Below are positions 45,066 through 54,267 of a DNA stretch of 64,000 nt, piece by piece. Each line of letters starts with the position of its first letter. Within the stretch, counting starts at the first letter, position 1. The notes beneath the pieces are model-generated. The model saw only the letters and a list, made by a program, of their open reading frames with translations. It was not told where the DNA came from and ran no database searches. The DNA is from Planomonospora sp. ID82291 (GTDB lineage Bacteria > Actinomycetota > Actinomycetes > Streptosporangiales > Streptosporangiaceae). The stretch lies in contig NZ_JABTEX010000002.1 in the NCBI RefSeq assembly GCF_015711645.1, forward strand, positions 1,364,001-1,428,000, read 5' to 3'. Both the position numbers and the translations under genes were made by a program.

Positions 45066-45845
45066 TCAGTCCGGCTGGCAGCGCAGGCACCAGTAGACCA
45101 GCCGTTCCTGCGGCTGCGTCCCCAGCTCTCCCCGGCTGACCCGGGTCCCGCAGCGCAGGCACGCCCGGCCCGCCCTGCCGTAGACCCACATGCCCCGCCC
45201 CGGACGGAGATCCCCGGTGGTCACCCGGTCCGTCCGGTCCCTGTTCGCGTCCATCAGCCCGCGCGCGATCTCCACGACTCCCCGCAGGTCGTCGAGCGCG
45301 CCCACCGGCCGCCACGGTGAGACCCCGGCGAGGAAGAGCGTCTCCGCCCGGTAGATGGTGCCGATCCCGGCCAGGTTCCGCTGGTCGAGGAGGGCCTCGC
45401 CGACGCTTCTGCCCGGCTGCGCGGCCAGCCGCCGCGCCGCCTCCTGCGGATCCCAGTCCGGGCCGAGCAGGTCCGGGCCGAGGTGCCCGACCACCCGGTG
45501 CTCGGCCTCGGTCCTCAGCAGCTCCACCACGCCGAGCCGTACGCCCACGGCCTGCCAGCCGGCGTTGGCGAGCACCAGGCGGACCCGGTCGCCCGGGGGC
45601 GTCCGGCGGCCGGCGGGGGAGACGAGCCACTCGCCGTCCATCCGCAGGTGGGTGTGGACGGTCAGGCCGCCCTCGACGCGGGTGAGCAGGTGCTTGCCCC
45701 GGGCGGCGGTCTCCAGCACGGTCCTGCCGGTGAGGTCGGCCGTGGCGTACCGGGGCACGCGGAAGTCGGAGCGGGTCAGGACCCGGCCGTCGAGGGCCCG
45801 GCCGAGCCGCCCCGCGGTCCGGTGGACGACGTCACCCTCGGGCAT
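45066..45845 (-). CDS. Formamidopyrimidine-DNA glycosylase / endonuclease VIII family protein
   Basis: 259 residues. N-terminal PEGDVVHRTAGRL gives the catalytic Pro2-Glu3 after Met removal; H2TH region around RNLAGIGTIYRAE; C-terminal zinc finger C-x2-C-x16-C-x2-C (CLRCG...WCLRC). The PEGD and VVHRTA features fit the Nei/Nei2 branch that excises oxidised pyrimidines. TACCCT lies exactly 6 bases before the ATG (leaderless). Convergent with clgR, 19 bp apart. Confidence 0.93.
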   Translation of the reverse strand: MPEGDVVHRTAGRLGRALDGRVLTRSDFRVPRYATADLTGRTVLETAARGKHLLTRVEGGLTVHTHLRMDGEWLVSPAGRRTPPGDRVRLVLANAGWQAVGVRLGVVELLRTEAEHRVVGHLGPDLLGPDWDPQEAARRLAAQPGRSVGEALLDQRNLAGIGTIYRAETLFLAGVSPWRPVGALDDLRGVVEIARGLMDANRDRTDRVTTGDLRPGRGMWVYGRAGRACLRCGTRVSRGELGTQPQERLVYWCLRCQPD

Positions 45846-45921
45846 GCGCCCAGGGTATCCGCGCGGAGGGAGGCGGCGGGGCGGGGCGGGGCGGACGCGC
45901 GACGGCGGTCCGCGGCCGGGG

Positions 45922-46371
45922 TCAGCCCCAGGCGGCGGGGTCGGCGACGAGCTTGCGGACCCGCTCGGGGAGGGCGCCCGTGGCCACGTTCTCCAGGGTG
46001 ACCTCCTCCAGGATGGCCCGCTCGCTGGCCCGCAGCGCGATCCAGACCTGCTGCAGCGACTCGGCGGGCCCGCGGTAGTCGACGTGCTCGGGACGCTCGC
46101 CCCGCACGTTGGCCAGCGGGCCGTCCACCGCGCGGATCACGTCGGCGAGGGTGATCTCGGAGGCCGGGCGGGCCAGCACGTAACCGCCCTCGGGACCGCG
46201 CTGGCCGCGGACCAGTCCGGCCCGGCGCATCTGCAGGAGGATGTTCTCCAGGTACTTGGGCGGCATGTCCTGCTCCTTGGCGAGCTCGCCCACGGTGGTT
46301 GGCCCCTCACCGGCGGCGGCGAGTTCGGCGGCGGCACGCAGGGCATAGTCGACACGAGCGGAAAGGCGCAT
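45922..46371 (-). CDS. Rrf2 family regulator without cluster cysteines
   Basis: 149 residues. Winged helix MRLSARVDYALRAAAELAA... MPPKYLENILLQMRRAGLV followed by the dimerisation helix. The protein has no cysteine, so it cannot hold the Fe-S cluster of IscR/NsrR; it falls with the cluster-free (CymR-like) members that sense through protein or metabolite partners. GATAAT lies 7 bases upstream of the start. Confidence 0.88.
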   Translation of the reverse strand: MRLSARVDYALRAAAELAAAGEGPTTVGELAKEQDMPPKYLENILLQMRRAGLVRGQRGPEGGYVLARPASEITLADVIRAVDGPLANVRGERPEHVDYRGPAESLQQVWIALRASERAILEEVTLENVATGALPERVRKLVADPAAWG

Positions 46372-46570
46372 GCGATCGATTATCCCGCCTGCGGACGACC
46401 ACTCAGGCGTGAGGTCCCGCGGTACGGGCGCCCGCGGCGGCCGGGGAGCGCTCCCGGCCGCCGCCCTCGGAGATCGGCCCGCGCGCTAAACTCTCCGGAA
46501 GTCTCATCGACGACCGACATCCCCCTTCTCTCCCGTCCCGGACAGCGATGGGAAAAGCCGAAAAGAAAGC

Positions 46571-47755
46571 ATGCGTATGGAGCGACGTCCTGGCGTGCCC
46601 AGGCTGCTGAGGGAGATCAACGACCGGGCCGCCCTGGAACTGCTGCTCACCTCCGGCCCGCTGACGCGCGGGCAGATCGGAGAGCTCACCGGGCTCTCCA
46701 AGGTGACGGCGTCGCAGACGCTCGCCCGCCTGGAGGAGCGCGGGCTGGTCGAGGTGGCCGGGGAGCAGGCCGGCGGGCGGGGGCCGAACGCGACGCTCTA
46801 CGGGATCGTGCCCTCCTCCGCCTACGTCGCGGGCCTGGACGTCGGGCCGGAGTTCGTCACCACCGCCGTCGCCGACATCCGGGGCAGGATCGTCGGCGAG
46901 GTGACGGTGGCCCCCGACGGGCACGACGACCCGGTCGCGCTGGTGCACGAGGCGGTGGTCAAGGCGTGCCGCTCGGCGAAGGTGGCGCTCTCCCGGCTGC
47001 GGGCGGTGGTGATCGGCACCCCGGGCGTCGTCGACCCGCGCACCGGCGACGTGCGCTTCTCCTTCGACCTGCCGGGCTGGCACGAGGGCATCCATGAGGC
47101 GATCGCCCGCGACCTGCGCCGCGAGGTGAGGATAGAGAACGACGTGAACCTCGTGGCCGTCGCCGAGCGCACCCTGGGCGCCGCCCGCGGCGTCGACGAC
47201 TTCGTGCTGCTGTGGGTGGGCCGCGGGATCGGCCTGGGCGTCGTGCTCAACGGGCGGCTGCACCGGGGCCGTTCCGGCAGCGCGGGCGAGATCGGCTACC
47301 TGCCGGTGCCGGGCGTGCCGCTGGCCGCCGACGTGCGGGCGGTGCCCGGACGGCCGCCGTCGCTCGCGGGGGGCCTGCAGTCGCTGGTGAGCGCCGAGAC
47401 GGTGGTCGGGCTGGCCGCCTCGTACGGCTTCGCCGGGCGGAACGCGGCCGAGTGCGTGGCGGCGGCCGTCGCGGCGGGCCCGGGCGGGGAGGCCCTGCTC
47501 GACGACGTCGCCGGGCGGCTGGCGCTGGGGGTGGCGTCGGTCTGCGTGGTGCTCGATCCGGGTCTGGTGGTGCTCGCGGGCGAGGTCGGCCGGGCCGGAG
47601 GGGACGCGCTCACCGCGCGGATCGAGGAGGCCGTGGCCCGCATCTGCCCGGTCCGCCCCCGGGTGGCGGCCAGTGAGGTGGAGGGGAACCCGGTGCTGCG
47701 CGGAGCCGTACTGGAGGCTCTGGAGCAGGCCCGGGAGGAGATCTTCAGCGTCTGA
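46571..47755 (+). CDS. ROK family transcriptional repressor (copy 1)
   Basis: 394 residues: MarR-like winged helix 1-75 (LLTSGPLTRGQIGELTGLSKVTASQTLARLEERGLV) and a ROK sugar-kinase-like domain (GLDVGPEFVTTAVADIRG, IENDVNLVAVAERTLGAARG, WVGRGIGLGVVLNGRL). The CxCGxxGC zinc motif of true ROK kinases is missing. Close paralogue of the gene at 52963, the two flanking an ABC importer/GH3 operon. TAAACT at 46487-46492 is a candidate -10. ATG 46571; ATG 46577 is an alternative. Confidence 0.92.
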   Translation: MRMERRPGVPRLLREINDRAALELLLTSGPLTRGQIGELTGLSKVTASQTLARLEERGLVEVAGEQAGGRGPNATLYGIVPSSAYVAGLDVGPEFVTTAVADIRGRIVGEVTVAPDGHDDPVALVHEAVVKACRSAKVALSRLRAVVIGTPGVVDPRTGDVRFSFDLPGWHEGIHEAIARDLRREVRIENDVNLVAVAERTLGAARGVDDFVLLWVGRGIGLGVVLNGRLHRGRSGSAGEIGYLPVPGVPLAADVRAVPGRPPSLAGGLQSLVSAETVVGLAASYGFAGRNAAECVAAAVAAGPGGEALLDDVAGRLALGVASVCVVLDPGLVVLAGEVGRAGGDALTARIEEAVARICPVRPRVAASEVEGNPVLRGAVLEALEQAREEIFSV

Positions 47756-47928
47756 CGGGACGGCGCGGGGTCCCGGGACGGGGGAAGGCGCGGGGCGCGC
47801 CCGGGGAAGGCGCGGGGCGGGGGTGCGCGGGCCGTGCCCGGGGCCCGCCGGGCGCGGGCCGCACGCGCGGAGGTCCCGGGCGGGGCGGTCCTGTGCCGAC
47901 CGGCGCGGGGCGGGCGAGGGTCGGGCGG
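47756..47928. other. Convergent spacer with GC-rich repeats
   Basis: Between the converging ROK copy 1 and GH3 genes. Contains GGGGAAGGCGCGGGGCG twice (about 47783 and 47803) and GC-only inverted segments near 47820-47870 that may terminate both transcripts. No gene seen. Confidence 0.4.
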
Positions 47929-49383
47929 TCAGACCCCGAGCAGTTCGGCGGCGGCCTGCGCGTTGGCCCGGGCGGCCCCGTAGGTGGCCAGGTAGGTGAC
48001 GCCCTCGGGCCGCCAGATCGGCAGGCCCATCTCCACCACGGTGGCGTCGGGCCGGGCGGCCAGCAGGGCGGAGACCACCGACCGGCTGGCCGCGTAGCGG
48101 TGCGCGTCCTTGACGACGACGATCAGCGAGCGCCCGGCGGCGTCCGCCAGGAGGGCGGGGACGTCCGCGCCCTCCGGCGTGACCCGCACCACCTCGGCCT
48201 GCGACAGCCAGGGCTGGAAGCCCCAGGGGACCTCGCCGACCGCGATGGTGGGCGGGGTGTCGACCTCGACCACCAGCGGGTCGACCAGCTGCGGGGCGGG
48301 ACCGGTCAGCCGGACCGCGCGCCGGGCGGCGGTCAGGCCGATGCCGTCCGCCCCGGCCGCGATCTGCCGGGGGCCGCCGGACCAGGCGCGCAGCCGGGCC
48401 ACCCGCTCGGCGGCCTCCTCCAGCCGGGAGACGGGCAGCCGGCCGTCCCCGGTCGCGGCGACGATCTCGGAGATGATCTTCCGGATGTCCGGCTCGGTGG
48501 GGATGGGGCCGAGGCAGAGCAGGTCGGAACCGGCGGCCAGGGAGAGCACCGCGCCGCCGGCCAGGCCGTAGGCGTCGGTGATGGCCTTCATGTCGAGGGC
48601 GTCGGAGATCACCACGCCGTCGTAGCCCAGCTCGCCGCGGAGCAGCCCGGTCAGCGCGGCGGGGGAGATCGTCGCGGGCAGTCCGCCGGTGAGCGCGGGG
48701 ACCCGCACGTGCGCGGTCATGACGGCCTTCGTCCCGGCCTCGATGGCGGCGCGGAAGGGGACCAGCTCGCGCTCGTGCAGCAGTTCCAGGGAGGCGTCGA
48801 CCAGCGGGATCTCCAGGTGGGAGTCCTGGCGGGTGGCCCCGTGGCCGGGGAAGTGCTTGACGCAGGCGGCCACGCCCGCGGACTGCAGGCCGCGCACGGC
48901 GGCGACGGTGTGCCGGGCGACGAGCGCGGCGTCCGAGCCGAACGCGCGGGTGCCGATCACCGGGTTGTCGTCGGCGGTGTTGACGTCGGCGTCCGGGGCC
49001 ATGTCCAGGGTGACGCCGCAGCGGGCCAGGTCGTCGCCGATGGCGCGGTAGACGCTCCGGGTCAGCTCGGTGTCGTCGACGACGCCGAGCGCGGCGTTGC
49101 CGGGGTAGGGGCTGCCCACGTGGTAGGCGAGCCGGGTGACGTCGCCGCCCTCCTCGTCCAGGGAGATGACGGGGTCGCCGGCCGCGCGCAGGCTCGCGCT
49201 CAGCTCGGCCAGCCGGTCGGGGTCGGAGACGTTGAAGCCGAAGAGGGTCACGCCGCCGAGGCCGTTCTCCAGCTCCCGGAGCACCCACTCCGGAGCGGTG
49301 GTCCCCTGGAAGGCGACGAGCAGGGTGCCGGCCGCGAGGCGGTACAGCCCCTGGTCTCGGGGACCCGCGATGAAGTCGGACAT
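47929..49383 (-). CDS. Glycoside hydrolase family 3, NagZ-type beta-N-acetylhexosaminidase
   Basis: 484 residues. Shows the NagZ hallmark KHFPGHGATRQDSH (catalytic Asp/His dyad loop) and nucleophile Asp in VISDALDM; preceding substrate motifs LDEEGGDVTRL and MAPDADVN. No signal peptide, so it acts in the cytoplasm on an imported sugar, most likely an N-acetylglucosaminide such as chitobiose or a muropeptide fragment. Last gene of the SBP-permease-permease-GH3 order. The C-terminal 150 residues form the GH3 C domain. Confidence 0.92.
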   Translation of the reverse strand: MSDFIAGPRDQGLYRLAAGTLLVAFQGTTAPEWVLRELENGLGGVTLFGFNVSDPDRLAELSASLRAAGDPVISLDEEGGDVTRLAYHVGSPYPGNAALGVVDDTELTRSVYRAIGDDLARCGVTLDMAPDADVNTADDNPVIGTRAFGSDAALVARHTVAAVRGLQSAGVAACVKHFPGHGATRQDSHLEIPLVDASLELLHERELVPFRAAIEAGTKAVMTAHVRVPALTGGLPATISPAALTGLLRGELGYDGVVISDALDMKAITDAYGLAGGAVLSLAAGSDLLCLGPIPTEPDIRKIISEIVAATGDGRLPVSRLEEAAERVARLRAWSGGPRQIAAGADGIGLTAARRAVRLTGPAPQLVDPLVVEVDTPPTIAVGEVPWGFQPWLSQAEVVRVTPEGADVPALLADAAGRSLIVVVKDAHRYAASRSVVSALLAARPDATVVEMGLPIWRPEGVTYLATYGAARANAQAAAELLGV

Positions 49384-49427
49384 GGCGGTGGAGGACTCCT
49401 TGCCTGAGGTGGGGAGGTCGCGTGGGG

Positions 49428-49472
49428 GCCGGTACGGCGCGGGCCCTGTCGTCGGCCGCGGGCCGTACCGGC
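49428..49472 (-). promoter_or_regulatory. Hairpin between permease and GH3 genes
   Basis: GCCGGTACGGC (49428-49438) pairs with GCCGTACCGGC (49462-49472) around a 23-base GC-rich loop. Sits in the 115-bp gap after the last permease gene; could be a processing or attenuation site that separates transporter and enzyme expression. Confidence 0.5.
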
Positions 49473-49498
49473 GCTGTGCTGGGTGCGGGCCGGGACGG

Positions 49499-50401
49499 TC
49501 AGCCCTTGACGGCGCCCGCGACGAGGCCGGAGACCATCCGCCGCTGCACCAGGAGGAAGAAGACGACCACCGGGATGGTCATCATCGTGGAGCCGGCCAT
49601 GATCGCTCCCCAGTCGGTGCCGCGCTGCCCGAAGAAGAACTGCAGGGCGACGGGCATGGTGTAGCCGGAGGAGTCCGACATGAGGATGAGCGCGAAGATC
49701 AGCTCGTTCCAGGCGGTGATGAACGAGAAGATGCTCGTCGCCACCAGGCCGGGGGCCACCAGCGGGAACAGGACCTTCCAGAAGGTGGTGAACCGGCTCG
49801 CGCCGTCGATCCAGGCGGCCTCCTCCAGGGACTTGGGCACCGCGGCGACGAACGTGCGCAGCATCCAGATGCCGAAGGGGAGGGTCAGCCCGACGTTGAT
49901 CACGATCAGGCCGAGCAGCTGGTCGTAGAGGCCGAGCCGCTTGACGTTGAGGAAGAGCGGGATGAGCAGCGCCTCGGCCGGGATCATCTGGACGATGAGC
50001 AGCAGGACCAGGAAGGAGGTGCGGCCCCGGAAGCGGAACCGGGAGATGGCGGTGGCCGCCAGCAGGGCCAGCACGGCGCCGATCAGCACCGTGCCCAGGG
50101 CCACGATCGTGCTGTTGCGCATGTAGACCCAGATGGAGTTCCCGGCCACGCCCTCGGTGAGGATCCGGTCCACGTGGTCGAAGGTGATCTCCGTGGGGAT
50201 CGGGATGAAGTCCGTGGTGAAGATCTGGTCGTTCGTCTTGAGGGCGGTGGAGACCATCCAGTAGACGGGGAAGACCGCGAACAGGAAGACCAGCACGCCG
50301 ACGGTGTTGAGCCCCGCCCGGCCGAGCCGCCTGCGCCGCTTGAGCCTTCTGGCCTGTGCGGTCCGCCCGTCCAGGGGGGCGGGCGTCTTCAGCGCGGTCA
50401 T
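49499..50401 (-). CDS. Carbohydrate ABC transporter permease (MalG type)
   Basis: 300 residues, six membrane helices, EAA loop EEAAWIDGASRFTTFWKVLFP (EAAxxDGA...) for contact with the ATPase. Start ATG overlaps the stop of the first permease (TGATG). No ATPase gene is in the operon, so a shared MsiK-type ATPase is expected, as is usual for actinomycete sugar importers. Confidence 0.94.
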   Translation of the reverse strand: MTALKTPAPLDGRTAQARRLKRRRRLGRAGLNTVGVLVFLFAVFPVYWMVSTALKTNDQIFTTDFIPIPTEITFDHVDRILTEGVAGNSIWVYMRNSTIVALGTVLIGAVLALLAATAISRFRFRGRTSFLVLLLIVQMIPAEALLIPLFLNVKRLGLYDQLLGLIVINVGLTLPFGIWMLRTFVAAVPKSLEEAAWIDGASRFTTFWKVLFPLVAPGLVATSIFSFITAWNELIFALILMSDSSGYTMPVALQFFFGQRGTDWGAIMAGSTMMTIPVVVFFLLVQRRMVSGLVAGAVKG

Positions 50402-51411
50402 CACATCTCCTCCGTCTTGACGATCTGCCGGACGTAGAGGGACGTGACGACGAGCAGGAGCAGCGTCAGCACGACGGCGATGGCCGCGCCGGTGCCCATC
50501 TTCGGCGGGCTGCGGAACGCCTCGGCGAAGGAGAACATCGACAGGTTGAAGGCCTCGCGGTTGGTCGGTCCGTTCATGAGCACGTAGAGCTGACTGAAGA
50601 CCTTGAAGTTCCAAATGATCGACAGGATCGTCAGCACCGCGAAGACGGGCTTGAGCAGCGGGAACGTGATCTTCCTGAAGGTCCGCCAGGCGCTGGAGCC
50701 GTCGACCCGGGCCGCCTCGTACAGCTCGGAGGGGATGCCCTTGAGCCCGGCGAGCACCGAGACGGCGATGAACGGGAAGGACGCCCAGACGACGGTGATG
50801 ACCAGCACCAGGTAGGTGGAGAGCGCGTCGTTCAGCCAGGGCTCCCCGGTCCAGTCGGCCCGGCCGAACAGCAGCCGGGAGAACCAGTCGGGCAGCAGGT
50901 TGAGCCCCCAGTTGATCATTCCGGCGTCGGCGTCGAAGAGCCAGCGCCAGATGACGCCCTGCGCGACCGGCGGCACCGCCCAGGCGGACATGATGCCGAC
51001 GACCACGAAGGTGGACATCCGCGTGCTGAGCCGGTTGAGCAGGGTGCCCACCGCGGTGCCCAGGACCAGGGTGAGGCTCACCGTGACGACGGCGAACCCG
51101 ACGGTGTTGCGCAGGGAGGACCAGAAGATCTCGTTGCCGAAGACCTGGGTGTAGTTGTCCCAGCCCACCCATTCGGCGGGCACGCCGCGGATCTGGCGCA
51201 GCCCCACCTTCTGGAAGGACATGACGATCATCTGGAACAGCGGATAGAGCAGCAGCGCGGCGATGACCAGCAGGCCCGGGACGAGCAGGACGTACGGCAC
51301 GACCCAGGCGGGCAGCCCGCTGGCCTTGGCCGGGCGCGGGGGACTCTGGCGGCGCCGCCCCGGGGCGGGGGATGCCCCCCCGCCCCGGGCGACCGTGGAC
51401 GTGTTCGTCAT
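50401..51411 (-). CDS. Carbohydrate ABC transporter permease (MalF type)
   Basis: 336 residues with an N-terminal Ser/Gly/Pro-rich segment, six membrane helices and EAA loop YEAARVDGSSAWRTFRKITFP. Pairs with the MalG-type permease. ATG two bases after the binding-protein stop: tight operon. Confidence 0.94.
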   Translation of the reverse strand: MTNTSTVARGGGASPAPGRRRQSPPRPAKASGLPAWVVPYVLLVPGLLVIAALLLYPLFQMIVMSFQKVGLRQIRGVPAEWVGWDNYTQVFGNEIFWSSLRNTVGFAVVTVSLTLVLGTAVGTLLNRLSTRMSTFVVVGIMSAWAVPPVAQGVIWRWLFDADAGMINWGLNLLPDWFSRLLFGRADWTGEPWLNDALSTYLVLVITVVWASFPFIAVSVLAGLKGIPSELYEAARVDGSSAWRTFRKITFPLLKPVFAVLTILSIIWNFKVFSQLYVLMNGPTNREAFNLSMFSFAEAFRSPPKMGTGAAIAVVLTLLLLVVTSLYVRQIVKTEEM

Positions 51412-51413
51412 GG

Positions 51414-52739
51414 TTACTGCTGGTTCAGGATCGATTCGAGCTCGCCGTTGGCCTTGGCGAGGGCCTCGTCGATGCTCGCCTTGCCCTCGATGACGGACCG
51501 GGCGGCGTTCTGCAGCACGGCCTTGGTCTCACCGGCCTCGGTCCAGTTGGGGTCGGCCGGCAGGGCCTTGGCCTTGGCGAAGGCCTCGGCGAACGGTGCC
51601 TGGGCCGGGTCCTCGCTCAGCTTGGCCAGCGCGTCGGGGTAGACCGGCAGCAGGCCGCCCTCGGTGGCGTACCGGGTGGCCCACTCCTTGCTGGTGGCCA
51701 GCTTCACGAACTCGGTCGCCAGCTCCTTGTTCTTGGCGTCGTTCCAGACGGCGATGTCGTTGCCGCCGAAGAAGGACGGGGTGGCGCCGCCCGCCTTGGC
51801 GGGCAGCGCGAAGAACCCGAGCTTGTCGCCCTTGAGCTTGCCCTTGCTGTCCTCCTCGATCCCGGGGAGGTCCCAGCCGGCGGTCAGGTACATGCCGACC
51901 TTGTCGTTGGCGAAGCGCCGGCGGATGTCGACCGTGTTCTGGGTGAGGCGGGACTTGCCGGACAGGCCCTCGGTGACCAGGCCGGTGTAGGTGGTGAAGC
52001 CGTTCTTGAAGGCCGGGTCGGTCAGCTTGCCGACCCACTTGTCGCCTTCCTTGACGGCGTACTCGCCGCCCTCGGACCAGGCGAGCGCCGCCAGCAGGTG
52101 GTTGGCGTCGGAACCGCCGTTGAAGGCGAAGCCGTCGACGTCCTTGCCCTTCTCCGCCTGGATCTTCTTGGCGGCGGCGACGACCTCGTCCCAGGTCTTC
52201 GGGATCTCGATGCCCAGGTCGGCGAACCAGTCCTTGCGGTAGAGCACCGCCCGGGAGCCGGCGCCCCACGGCACGGCGTAGACCTCGTTGTCGATGGTCT
52301 CCAGGCCGAAGAGGTTCTTGGGGATCTGCGCCTGGTCGCCGGCGCCGACGATCGGGGTGATCGGGTGCAGGGCGTCCTGGCTCTGCCAGAGCGGCACCTG
52401 GTCGTTGCCGATCTCGGTGACGTCCGGGCCGGCGCCGCCCGCGGCGGCGGCGGTGAACTTGTCGTTCACCTGGGGCCACGGGATCCACTCGACCTTGACC
52501 TTGGCGCCGGTCTGCTGCTCGAAGGCGGCGACCAGCGCGTCGGTGTACTTCTGAGCGGCCGGGTTGCTGTCCCCGAGGCGCCACATGGTGAGCGTCTCGC
52601 CCGCGAACTTGGGCCCCGCGGCGGAGGAGTCCGCCTTCGGCGTCGCGGTCTCGGCGGGCTCGCTGGAGCCGCATGCGGCAAGGCCCAGGGCCAGGGCGGC
52701 GGTGGTGGCCGTCGTAACGGCGATCTTCATGATCTTCAC
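51414..52739 (-). CDS. Sugar-binding lipoprotein of an ABC transporter
   Basis: 441 residues, extracellular family 1 solute-binding protein. Signal peptide with lipobox LAAC at residues 20-23, so lipid-anchored at Cys23. Aromatic-rich binding sites (EWIPWPQVND, YAVPWGAGSRAVLYRKDWF). GTG at 52739 or ATG three codons later; GGAAGGGAG precedes both. The NagZ partner suggests an N-acetylglucosaminyl oligosaccharide as ligand (inference). Confidence 0.93.
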   Translation of the reverse strand: MKIMKIAVTTATTAALALGLAACGSSEPAETATPKADSSAAGPKFAGETLTMWRLGDSNPAAQKYTDALVAAFEQQTGAKVKVEWIPWPQVNDKFTAAAAGGAGPDVTEIGNDQVPLWQSQDALHPITPIVGAGDQAQIPKNLFGLETIDNEVYAVPWGAGSRAVLYRKDWFADLGIEIPKTWDEVVAAAKKIQAEKGKDVDGFAFNGGSDANHLLAALAWSEGGEYAVKEGDKWVGKLTDPAFKNGFTTYTGLVTEGLSGKSRLTQNTVDIRRRFANDKVGMYLTAGWDLPGIEEDSKGKLKGDKLGFFALPAKAGGATPSFFGGNDIAVWNDAKNKELATEFVKLATSKEWATRYATEGGLLPVYPDALAKLSEDPAQAPFAEAFAKAKALPADPNWTEAGETKAVLQNAARSVIEGKASIDEALAKANGELESILNQQ

Positions 52740-52897
52740 TTGGGGGTTCTCCCTTCCCGGCTTCGCGTCGGGGTCGCGCTTCGGGCGGCGGCGCGGTCCC
52801 CATGCCGTGCCGTACCTGGTCGAAGACGCCCTCCATACGGTCGGCGCTCTGGCATCCCGAGGCGTTCTCCTGCACTTGCCTGCGGGCTGACTGCGGC

Positions 52898-52937
52898 TAA
52901 ACTAACAAGAAACTTTCTTAAAAGAAACGATCGTTAG
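52898..52937. promoter_or_regulatory. Divergent ROK/ABC operator
   Basis: TAAACT (52898-52903) is a plus -10 candidate. Nested palindromes follow: AAGAAA-C-TTTCTT (52907-52919), TTTCTT-AA-AAGAAA (52914-52927), within outer CTAAC (52902-52906)/GTTAG (52933-52937). The AT-rich island stands out from the surroundings and lies between the ROK copy 2 gene and the importer genes. Confidence 0.65.
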
Positions 52938-52962
52938 CGGATCGTGACGGGGGAGGCAGACC

Positions 52963-54186
52963 GTGCCCAGACCTCCGGGGACACCCCGGTTGCTGCGCCA
53001 GCTCAACGACCGGGCGGCGCTCGAACTCCTGCTGTCCGGTGGTCCGCTCACCCGGGCCGAACTGGGGGAGCGGACCGGCCTGTCCAAGGTGACCGCGGGC
53101 CAGCTCCTGTCCAGGCTCCAGGAGCGGGAACTGGTCTCGGTGGTCGGCGAGCAGGCCGGGGGACGCGGCCCCAACGCCGCACTGTACGGGGTGGTCCCCT
53201 CGTGCGCCTACGTGGCCGGCCTGGACGTGCTGCCCGACCGGATCAGCGCGGGGATCGCCGACATCACCGGGGAACTCGTCGCCGAGGTGACCGTGGACAT
53301 CCCCGCGGGCGTCTCCGCGGACCGCTCCGGGGCACCCGGCGGGGAGCAGGACCCGGTGCGGCTGGTGCGCGGCGCCGTCCGCAGGGCCTGCGCGGCGGCG
53401 GGCGTCGCCCGCTCCCGGCTGCGCGCCTTCGTGATCGGGACCAGGGGCGTCGTCGACCCCCGCAGCGGCGACGTGAGCTTCTCCCTCGACCTGCCGTCCT
53501 GGCACGGGGGCGTGCTCACCGAGCTCCGCCGGGGGCTGGGCATCCCGGTGGCGATCGAGAACGACGTGAACCTGGCCGCGCTCGCCGAGCGCGAGTACGG
53601 CGCGGCCTTCGGGGCGGACGACTTCGTGCTGGTCTGGGCCGGGGTCGGCCAGGGCCTGGGCGTCATGCTCGGCGGGCGGCTGCACCGCGGCTTCACCGGG
53701 GGCGCCGGCGAGATCGGCTGGCTCCCGGTCCCCGGCGAGCCGCTCCCGACCGACGTGAGCGAGCCCCAGTCGGGCTCCTTCCAGCGTTTGGTCGGCGGGG
53801 ACGCCATCACCGGTCTGGCGGGCGCGTACGGCCTCGACGACGGCCTCGGCGGCGGGGGCGACGGTGACGGCTCGGTCGGCGGGTACGTCCGCACGGCCGT
53901 CGCCGAGGGGGCGGAGGGCTTCCTCGACGAGCTGGCGGGCCGGCTCGCGGTCGGCGTGGCGGCGGTGGCGGTGGTCCTGGACCCCGGCCTGATCGTGCTC
54001 GGCGGCGACGTCGGCCGGGCGGGCGGGCCGGCGCTGGCCTCGCGGGTGGAGGAGGCCGTGGCCCGGGTCTGCCCGACCCGGCCCAGCGTCGCGGTGACGG
54101 AGGTCGAGGGCAACCCGGTGCTCCGCGGCGCCCTGGTCTCCGCCCTGCACCAGGCCCGCGAGGAGGTGTTCTCCGGCACCGTCTGA
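52963..54186 (+). CDS. ROK family transcriptional repressor (copy 2)
   Basis: 407 residues, same architecture as copy 1 with very similar winged helix (LLSGGPLTRAELGERTGLSKVTAGQLLSRLQERELV) and ROK domain (GLDVLPDRISAGIADITG, IENDVNLAALAEREYGAAFG). No zinc motif. Divergent from the importer, so the likely direct repressor. GTG start 52963 after GGGGGAGG. A Gly/Asp-rich loop interrupts the C-terminal half near residue 300. Confidence 0.92.
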   Translation: MPRPPGTPRLLRQLNDRAALELLLSGGPLTRAELGERTGLSKVTAGQLLSRLQERELVSVVGEQAGGRGPNAALYGVVPSCAYVAGLDVLPDRISAGIADITGELVAEVTVDIPAGVSADRSGAPGGEQDPVRLVRGAVRRACAAAGVARSRLRAFVIGTRGVVDPRSGDVSFSLDLPSWHGGVLTELRRGLGIPVAIENDVNLAALAEREYGAAFGADDFVLVWAGVGQGLGVMLGGRLHRGFTGGAGEIGWLPVPGEPLPTDVSEPQSGSFQRLVGGDAITGLAGAYGLDDGLGGGGDGDGSVGGYVRTAVAEGAEGFLDELAGRLAVGVAAVAVVLDPGLIVLGGDVGRAGGPALASRVEEAVARVCPTRPSVAVTEVEGNPVLRGALVSALHQAREEVFSGTV

Positions 54187-54267
54187 GCCCGGTCCCCGGC
54201 CGGTGCGCCGTTCGGCGGGGAGCCCCGGTGCGACGTCCGCACCGGGGCACGGCGGAGGCCGCCCCTT

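Noticed and set aside
52800-52900. A DasR-type site upstream of the binding-protein gene
   Set aside because: TGGTCGAAGAC near 52818 matches only half of the known palindrome.
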